This document shows positions 48,202 through 48,208 of a stretch of DNA of 48,208 bases, piece by piece. The notes under the pieces are model-generated. The model was not told the DNA's origin. It ran no database searches and saw only the letters and a program-made list of their open reading frames with translations. Numbering within the stretch: position 1 is the stretch's first letter; every line of letters begins with the position of its first letter. The position numbers and the translations under genes are program-made. Source of the DNA: Candidatus Omnitrophota bacterium (GTDB taxonomy: Bacteria > Omnitrophota > Gorgyraeia > Zapsychrales > Zapsychraceae). The stretch covers positions 1-48,208 of the forward strand of contig JAFGFL010000049.1 in the NCBI GenBank assembly GCA_016931055.1. Direction: 5' to 3'.

Positions 48202-48208
48202 CGCTCCA

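Noticed and set aside
26338-48201. Alternative genetic code with TAA as sense
   Set aside because: TAA also ends the PIN toxin gene and the giant frame at 48199, and no other in-frame TAA occurs in 48 kb, so general reassignment is not supported.

Overview
The window is almost entirely one open reading frame on the + strand. The frame (codons starting at positions 1 mod 3) has no stop from base 1 to a single TAA at 26338-26340. It then continues with no gap or frame change to a TAA at 48199-48201. As annotated this gives two giant CDSs, 217-26340 (8,707 codons from a TTG) and 26389-48201 (7,270 codons from a TTG). The TAA lies inside a recognisable LuxR-type HTH domain whose second copy downstream has a lysine codon at the matching place, so I read this as one >15,900-codon gene broken by one nonsense codon, a recoding event or a sequencing error. 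The frame is also open to the left edge, so the gene may begin outside the window. Giant multi-kilobase ORFs with mixed bacterial domains and about 50% GC suggest an uncultured bacterium of the Omnitrophota (OP3) type. That placement is inference, not proof.

The giant frame looks like a string of ordinary bacterial proteins joined by a recurring peptide, S-S-P followed by a hydrophobic residue (V, A, I, L, M, once T). I count about 63 exact copies plus a few variants (ASPV, GSPA, NSPV). Between linkers lie protein-sized modules. In order these include a nucleotidyltransferase, a glycogen-synthase-like protein, a degenerate RelA/SpoT, a GNAT-like membrane protein, HTH proteins, a long helical protein ending in a ThiS-like fold, methyltransferases, two LOG-family domains, a membrane protein with a response-regulator receiver, several proteins with Tat-like signals, an anti-sigma-type GHKL ATPase, a tandem LuxR-type HTH protein (holding the stop), a Tat/TPR protein, a GNAT acetyltransferase, a MidA-like methyltransferase, a DNA-binding protein with homing-endonuclease-type and winged-helix repeats, an intact RSH-type HD hydrolase and a truncated GHKL domain.

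Three minus-strand loci lie inside the same open frame and carry their own signals. A PIN-family toxin-antitoxin pair (12675-13308) and a small coiled-coil gene (35859-36161) have near-consensus or consensus sigma-70 promoters and Shine-Dalgarno sites. A homologue of the coiled-coil gene runs off the left edge (1-230), with a promoter so close that its mRNA would be leaderless. The + frame stays open across all three.

Between modules are several families of short palindromic repeats: about 18 copies of an imperfect 21-bp palindrome read as SHSRGVI or SHPGSVI, a composite 150-170-bp element in three copies, hairpin linker cassettes and a dense repeat field at 24170-24800. All keep the frame open. 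The window therefore resembles a frame-locked cassette array or polyprotein whose modules lean toward signalling, nucleotide, methyl-transfer and DNA-binding functions. Whether it is translated whole, processed at the SSP linkers, or read in pieces cannot be decided from sequence alone.
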